7,856 bases of DNA from CAYQCH01 sp964415935 (lineage in GTDB: Bacteria; Patescibacteriota; Patescibacteriia; VMEV01; CAYQCH01), in assembly GCA_964415935.1 (NCBI GenBank), contig CAYQCH010000033.1, positions 1-7,856 of the forward strand, written 5' to 3'. Shown here one piece after another: positions 5,550 through 7,856 of this stretch (position 1 is its first letter; the number at the start of each line of letters is the position of its first letter). Both the position numbers and the translations under genes were made by a program. The notes under the pieces are model-generated. The model was not told the DNA's origin. It ran no database searches and was given only the letters and a program-made list of their open reading frames with translations.

Positions 5550-6251
5550 TCATGCAGGAAGCGACAATGACTCGCCGTCATCCTTGTTGCCTTCCTCCGG
5601 TTGCGGTTCGACGAGGCGCAGCTGGGGTCCATCTTCGGTGAGATGGTCGTCCAGGGGCCTGCGCGTTGAAACACGCTCGCCGTCGCCCTCCGTGGCAGCA
5701 CCGCGGATGAGGCTCTCTTCCAGCTCGCGCAGCTCCTCGTCATCATGCTCGACGGAGATGACATCGTCCAGGTCGTTGTCGACGGCAACCTGGTCATGCT
5801 GCTCCTCTCCGTCGGCCAGACGGCGGCGGATCCGGTCGCTGAGCTGGCGCAGATGCGGGTCGATCTCGCGCGGCTGCAGGTGGTCGTGCAAGTCGATGCG
5901 GCTCAGATCTTCGGCGACCTGATCGATCTTCTTCTCCAGCGCGACCTCACCCGTATGAAGCATGGCGTGTTCGCGACGGCTCCGGCGGATCTCGATGAGC
6001 GCCTCGCGCCTCAGCTGGTCGTCCAGCTGCTGGCCCTGCAGCGTACCGCTGCGGATGCCCTGCTCGAGATCACGCAGCCTGGCCGACAGCTGCGCCTTCT
6101 TCTTCCGAACCTCGACAAGCTGAGTCTCGTACTCCTTCTTCTCTGACTCGAGTCTGGACTTGTACTTGTTGTAGTCGGGGGCGGCCTCCGCGTCGCGACG
6201 CAGCCATCGCAACGTGATGATGTACACCAGCCCCCTCCAAAGCCAATCCAT
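5550..6251 (-). CDS. Membrane-anchored coiled-coil protein of unknown function
   Basis: I do not recognise the family. The 233-aa protein starts with a short Trp-rich hydrophobic stretch, MDWLWRGLVYIITLRWLRR (1-19), bounded by basic residues. This is likely a membrane anchor or amphipathic membrane helix. Residues about 30-120 are rich in Lys, Glu, Arg and Leu with heptad-like spacing (SRLESEKKEYETQLVEVRKK and onward) and should form a long coiled coil. Residues about 147-233 are acidic and low in hydrophobic content (HDDEELRELEE, EPQPEEGNKDDGE) and probably disordered. There are no Cys residues or catalytic motif. ATG at 6251-6249 has GGAGGT five bases upstream. A promoter is seen at 6351-6323 and two hairpins lie in the leader, so its expression may be controlled after initiation. 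The general shape recalls scaffold proteins such as PspA, but no specific similarity is claimed. Confidence 0.82.
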   Translation of the reverse strand: MDWLWRGLVYIITLRWLRRDAEAAPDYNKYKSRLESEKKEYETQLVEVRKKKAQLSARLRDLEQGIRSGTLQGQQLDDQLRREALIEIRRSRREHAMLHTGEVALEKKIDQVAEDLSRIDLHDHLQPREIDPHLRQLSDRIRRRLADGEEQHDQVAVDNDLDDVISVEHDDEELRELEESLIRGAATEGDGERVSTRRPLDDHLTEDGPQLRLVEPQPEEGNKDDGESLSLPA

Positions 6252-6260
6252 ATCGCACCT

Positions 6261-6311
6261 CCAGCCGGGGCTGGACTGATTTTACCGGCCGACGCAGCCG
6301 GCAATGGTAAA
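6261..6311 (-). promoter_or_regulatory. Tandem hairpins in the leader of the coiled-coil gene
   Basis: TTTACC (6281-6286) pairs with GGTAAA (6306-6311) and an inner GCCG (6288-6291) pairs with CGGC (6299-6302). A second hairpin, CCAGC (6261-6265) with GCTGG (6270-6274), touches the first two G bases of the GGAGGTG ribosome site (6256-6262 on the minus strand). Neither has a U-tract in the leftward direction, so a role in translation or RNA stability is more likely than termination. Confidence 0.45.
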
Positions 6312-6322
6312 GAACTTGCTTC

Positions 6323-6351
6323 AATGTAGGCTTTTGTCGCTGCACCGTCAA
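6323..6351 (-). promoter_or_regulatory. Promoter of the coiled-coil gene
   Basis: On the minus strand TTGACG (6351-6346) is followed after 17 bases by TACATT (6328-6323). The predicted start near 6316 gives a leader of about 65 bases. The spacer contains one copy of the TTTTGTCGC element (6332-6340). Confidence 0.6.
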
Positions 6352-6400
6352 TTTTCTTGATTTTATGAGCAAAATTTTGTCAGTCCAACCGCGACAAAAT
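6332..6400. repeat. Repeated TTTTGTC elements, direct and inverted
   Basis: TTTTGTCGC (6332-6340) has a perfect inverted copy GCGACAAAA (6391-6399). ATTTTGTC (6374-6381) forms a second, nested inverted pair with GACAAAAT (6393-6400), 11 bases apart. The palindrome CAAAATTTTG (6370-6379) overlaps this. One copy lies inside the predicted promoter spacer and the others just upstream, a layout typical of operator sites. Confidence 0.55.
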
Positions 6401-6422
6401 GAGCACGCGGGAATGCCAGCAA

Positions 6423-6440
6423 TTTTGCAAATTTGCAAAA
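6423..6440. repeat. Perfect 18-base palindrome
   Basis: TTTTGCAAATTTGCAAAA reads the same on both strands over all 18 bases. It stands between the two divergent promoters, about 70 bases upstream of the leftward -35. It is followed by no coding frame and has no loop, so a site for a dimeric DNA-binding protein is more likely than an RNA hairpin. Confidence 0.6.
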
Positions 6441-6535
6441 AATAAGCCAATTTTAGGTAAAAATCGAGGGTTGAAAGAAAAGTTTTATCTGTTAATAACT
6501 TGTGCAGAAGTGTCAAAGCCCAGCAACCATGCGGA

Positions 6536-6564
6536 TTGATTTTTCCCCCTTTCGGGCGTACCAT
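6536..6564 (+). promoter_or_regulatory. Promoter of the 42-aa gene
   Basis: TTGATT (6536-6541) and TACCAT (6559-6564), 17 bases apart, repeat the exact hexamers and spacing of the pyrF promoter. The predicted start is near 6571. A perfect TATAAT at 6586-6591 is an alternative -10, but nothing like a -35 lies 17 bases before it. Confidence 0.55.
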
Positions 6565-6569
6565 ACATA

Positions 6570-6581
6570 TGTCTCGAGACA
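6570..6581. promoter_or_regulatory. Palindrome at the predicted transcript start (operator candidate)
   Basis: TGTCTCGAGACA is a perfect 12-base palindrome lying at about +1 to +11 of the predicted transcript and just before a TATAAT. A bound repressor there would block initiation from either possible -10. As RNA it could form only a very short, tight stem. Confidence 0.45.
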
Positions 6582-6613
6582 CCTTTATAATTATTTAGGG
6601 TTCATCCCCAAAT

Positions 6614-6742
6614 ATGTTCCAAGAAACCAAGAAGAAGCCTCTTTTTCAGCAGGAAAAGAAAAAGATGCTCGGCGACGACAAGAAGAAAATGCTTGGCGGC
6701 GCAGGTTGCGGTGGCATGAAGGACGACAAGAAAAAGATGTAG
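6614..6742 (+). CDS. Small lysine-rich repeat protein (42 aa)
   Basis: This reading frame of 42 codons runs from ATG at 6614 to TAG at 6740-6742. The protein is built around repeated basic blocks: KKKPLFQQE (6-14), KKKMLGDD (15-22), KKKMLGG (23-29), and DDKKKM at the very C-terminus, with one Cys in GGAGCGGM (28-35). Thirteen of 42 residues are Lys. There is no membrane segment or signal peptide. Reality is supported by a promoter at 6536-6564, a strong terminator 22 bases after the stop, and no other plausible gene between them. The weak point is translation: upstream of the ATG only AGGG (6597-6600), 13 bases away, resembles a ribosome site. The charge suggests nucleic-acid or polyphosphate binding, and the Gly-rich Cys segment could bind metal; both are guesses. 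I know no family for it. Confidence 0.6.
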   Translation: MFQETKKKPLFQQEKKKMLGDDKKKMLGGAGCGGMKDDKKKM

Positions 6743-6763
6743 TTGAATAAAGAGTGTCTTTGC

Positions 6764-6798
6764 CCCGTCCGCCATTTGGCGGACGGGTTTTTGTTTTC
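6764..6798 (+). terminator. Terminator of the 42-aa gene
   Basis: CCCGTCCGCC (6764-6773) pairs perfectly over 10 bases with GGCGGACGGG (6778-6787), loop ATTT, followed by TTTTTGTTTTC. It is one of the strongest terminators in the window and marks the small gene as a separate unit. Confidence 0.92.
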
Positions 6799-6816
6799 AT
6801 AAATTTTGGCTATAGT
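6788..6816 (+). promoter_or_regulatory. Promoter of the GRDP-like/lipoprotein operon
   Basis: TATAGT (6811-6816) is a good -10 box. The -35 position falls in the T-run of the preceding terminator (TTTTTG, 6788-6793, 17-base spacer) and is weak. The sequence AATTTTGGCT (6802-6811) recurs in the promoter at 7788-7816. The -10 ends only eight bases before the ATG at 6825. Confidence 0.5.
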
Positions 6817-6824
6817 AAGCGCGT

Positions 6825-7199
6825 ATGACAGAAAAACGCATGCCAACGTTGGCCGAAGTTGACGCCTTTCCCCTGCCGGACATGCTTGTCCCTCGCGTGG
6901 CCAAGGTGCATGGCTACTCGCAGGAAGACGCGGCCAATTTGGTCAAAGAGGCCAAACGCATGCTGTACCTGAGTATTGTGAGCGACGAACCCGTCTCCCC
7001 GTCCCTGGACGTCGATGACGGCTGGCATGAAATGCTCATGTTCACCCGCTTCTACCAGAAATTCGCCGACTTCATTGGCGGTTTCATCCATCATGATCCC
7101 ACGCCGGGCATGCCCGACGGCGGCCGCATGTACGAGAAAACCAAAGCCAATTACGAGAAGTTTTTTGGCGAAAAACCGAACCCCAAGTACTGGGGGTAA
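6825..7199 (+). CDS. GRDP-like (DUF1399-like) small protein
   Basis: This 124-aa cytoplasmic protein is most similar in pattern to the glycine-rich-domain-protein-like family (PF07173, formerly DUF1399), whose biochemical function is unknown. The mark is an Asp-x-x-Trp-His block followed by a phenylalanine/tyrosine stretch and a second His pair: VDDGWHEMLMFTRFYQKF (63-80), then FIGGFIHHDPTPG (83-95). An N-terminal helical part (residues about 8-52) includes PDMLVPRVAKVHGYSQEDA. The C-terminal KTKANYEKFFGEKPNPKYW (105-123) is polar. The clustered Trp-His and His-His suggest a metal or ligand site. ATG at 6825 lies eight bases from the -10 box with no Shine-Dalgarno, so the message is probably leaderless; ATG at 6840 also lacks a ribosome site. 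The stop is four bases before the start of the lipoprotein gene, so the two are co-transcribed. Family assignment is from memory of the motif. Confidence 0.8.
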   Translation: MTEKRMPTLAEVDAFPLPDMLVPRVAKVHGYSQEDAANLVKEAKRMLYLSIVSDEPVSPSLDVDDGWHEMLMFTRFYQKFADFIGGFIHHDPTPGMPDGGRMYEKTKANYEKFFGEKPNPKYWG

Positions 7200-7203
7200 T
7201 CAT

Positions 7204-7779
7204 ATGGCTATGAAACAACTATTGATCATAGTAAGCGTATTCATCTTTGCAGGCTGGGGATGTACGCCGTCTCCGGATGTCTCTCCGTCGCCAGAATCGG
7301 TATCTCGACCGGCCCCAGCCCAACCGGTAAAGCTGGAGCATTCATTAATCGGCGCATGGCATGGCGCTGATGTTGTTGGGTCCGGATTTTCCGAACGGTA
7401 CGTCTTTTTTGAAGACGGCACATTCCTCTTTATGCAAAGCGAATACGAATATCCAGCCGGACAGGAGCCAAAAGCGCCGGCGCTGGTCGGCGACTGGTCA
7501 TTAGACAATGCGACCTTAACCATCGTCTCCAAACGCGCTGTTAGCTTTGATGATGATAACCAGCCTCTTGTGCAGCCCCTTGTGTCACAGCAAGAGCTGG
7601 CGGTCGGAGCTTTTGAAGATGTCGGTAAATCAGGACCCTACTCAATCAAATCGTCATTCGGCCAGCAGCCGTTTTGGAAATGGTCTGATGACCCTTTATA
7701 CGCCTGCCAGGCGTATCCGAAAGAACTCGCCTATGAGGCCTGCGACCTCCTGATAAATGCCTACGCCGACACAAAATAG
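7204..7779 (+). CDS. Probable lipoprotein with lipocalin-like domain
   Basis: This is an exported protein of 191 aa with unknown role. Residues 4-19 form a signal peptide (Lys4, then LLIIVSVFIFAGWG) ending at Cys20, the likely lipid-modified residue. The lipobox is unusual: Gly-Trp-Gly stands before Cys where Leu-Ala/Ser-Gly/Ala is usual. Residues 21-41 are a Pro/Ser-rich tether (PSPDVSPSPES). The rest contains LIGAWHGADVVGSGFSERY (49-67), FEDGTFLFM (70-78) and LVGDWSLDNATLTIV (94-108), the strand pattern of small lipocalin-like stress or hypothetical lipoproteins. Cys173 and Cys181 flank the C-terminal region and could form a disulfide. ATG at 7204 has GGGGGT six bases upstream, overlapping the stop region of the GRDP-like gene; ATG at 7210 is a possible alternative. 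The frame runs upstream to 7015, but that part only shadows the previous gene. Confidence 0.82.
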   Translation: MAMKQLLIIVSVFIFAGWGCTPSPDVSPSPESVSRPAPAQPVKLEHSLIGAWHGADVVGSGFSERYVFFEDGTFLFMQSEYEYPAGQEPKAPALVGDWSLDNATLTIVSKRAVSFDDDNQPLVQPLVSQQELAVGAFEDVGKSGPYSIKSSFGQQPFWKWSDDPLYACQAYPKELAYEACDLLINAYADTK

Positions 7780-7787
7780 CGCTTCCC

Positions 7788-7816
7788 TTGCAATTTTGGC
7801 TGAAATTCCGTATAAT
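7788..7816 (+). promoter_or_regulatory. Promoter for a gene beyond the window
   Basis: TTGCAA (7788-7793) and a perfect TATAAT (7811-7816) are 17 bases apart. The start should be near 7823. The gene it serves is not in the window; the transcript would open with a hairpin at 7826-7845. Confidence 0.7.
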
Positions 7817-7825
7817 CTGGCCAGT

Positions 7826-7856
7826 GTTCTTCAAAGCCGAAGAACTCTTTTGTTTA
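7826..7856 (+). terminator. Terminator-like hairpin just after the last promoter
   Basis: GTTCTTC (7826-7832) pairs with GAAGAAC (7839-7845), loop AAAGCC, followed by TCTTTTGTTT. It could end the lipoprotein operon (47 bases after its stop) or act as an early attenuator on the transcript from 7823. The stem is AT-rich, with 4 A-T and 3 G-C pairs, and moderate in strength. Confidence 0.5.

Larger units (their letters stand above)
6252..6613. other. Divergent intergenic control region
   Basis: This 362-base gap separates the leftward coiled-coil gene from the rightward 42-aa gene. It holds a promoter and hairpin leader on the minus strand (6256-6351), an AT-rich middle with several symmetric sequences (6332-6440), and a promoter with a palindrome at its start site on the plus strand (6536-6581). 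No protein frame in it looks real. The stretch 6441-6535 contains only a weak possible promoter (TTGAAA at 6471, TAATAA at 6493). Confidence 0.6.

Noticed and set aside
5745..6146. Rightward open frame of 133 codons inside the coiled-coil gene region
   Set aside because: It is antisense to a gene with promoter, GGAGGT and terminator. Its Leu/Val/Asp-rich composition is the complement of the coiled-coil codons, and it has no ribosome site.
6481..6510. Replication-origin-like DNA (AT-rich stretch with TTATCTGTTAATAACTT)
   Set aside because: No sequence matches the DnaA box TTATCCACA closely or repeatedly, and no dnaA, dnaN or parAB gene is near.
6502..6750. Alternative 82-codon frame over the small lysine-rich gene
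   Set aside because: It would start upstream of the predicted transcript start, lacks a ribosome site, and is rich in Arg/Trp as expected for a shifted reading of Lys-rich codons.
7015..7203. Upstream extension of the lipoprotein frame
   Set aside because: It reads the GRDP-like gene in another frame. The signal peptide and GGGGGT place the true start at 7204.
1..7856. CRISPR array, insertion sequence or transposase
   Set aside because: No regularly spaced repeats were seen, and no terminal inverted repeats with target duplication or DDE/Y-transposase motifs appear in any frame.

Overview
The window is bacterial chromosome. It carries nine confident protein genes, one probable small protein gene (52 aa) and one candidate small protein gene (42 aa), plus the 3' end of what looks like tmRNA (ssrA). 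Shine-Dalgarno sequences are mostly strong (AAGGAGG, GAGGAG, GGAGGT), promoters resemble sigma-70 sites with 17-base spacers, and hairpin + U-tract terminators close nearly every unit. Most of the window is GC-rich: hand counts give 41/60 G+C at 1801-1860. Positions 97-1200 are clearly AT-rich: 21/60 at both 481-540 and 901-960. I cannot name the organism. A type 2 (K-R-x-D) orotidylate decarboxylase and many compact single-gene units with small unknown proteins would fit several little-cultured bacterial lineages.

Left part (1-1461). The tmRNA tail reads rightward and meets a leftward unit at a terminator that works in both directions. That unit is a small GIY-YIG nuclease (1461-1204), an AT-rich ClpP-fold serine protease of the SDH/SppA-like class (1196-252), and a 52-codon gene overlapping the protease stop by ATGA (255-97). 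The abrupt base-composition change beside ssrA, a known integration hotspot, suggests transferred DNA.

Centre (1462-5550). Four rightward genes each appear to have their own terminator, and most have a recognisable promoter: pyrE (orotate phosphoribosyltransferase), a MOSC-domain protein, pyrF (OMP decarboxylase) and a CPBP-family membrane protease. PyrE and PyrF catalyse the last two steps of UMP synthesis; the MOSC protein between them has no obvious link. Promoters are packed directly against the preceding terminator, and in two places the same 11-base string joins U-tract and -35.

Right part (5550-7856). A leftward membrane-anchored coiled-coil protein of unknown function has two tandem hairpins in its leader. 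It is separated from a rightward 42-aa lysine-rich repeat protein by an AT-rich intergenic region full of symmetric sequences: an 18-base perfect palindrome, repeated TTTTGTC elements, and a 12-base palindrome at the predicted start of the small gene's transcript. Next comes a two-gene operon: a GRDP-like (DUF1399-like) protein, probably on a leaderless mRNA, and a probable lipoprotein. The window ends with a good promoter followed at once by a terminator-like hairpin.

The most unusual items are the 42-aa repeat protein with its dedicated control region, and the protease/52-aa pair beside ssrA.
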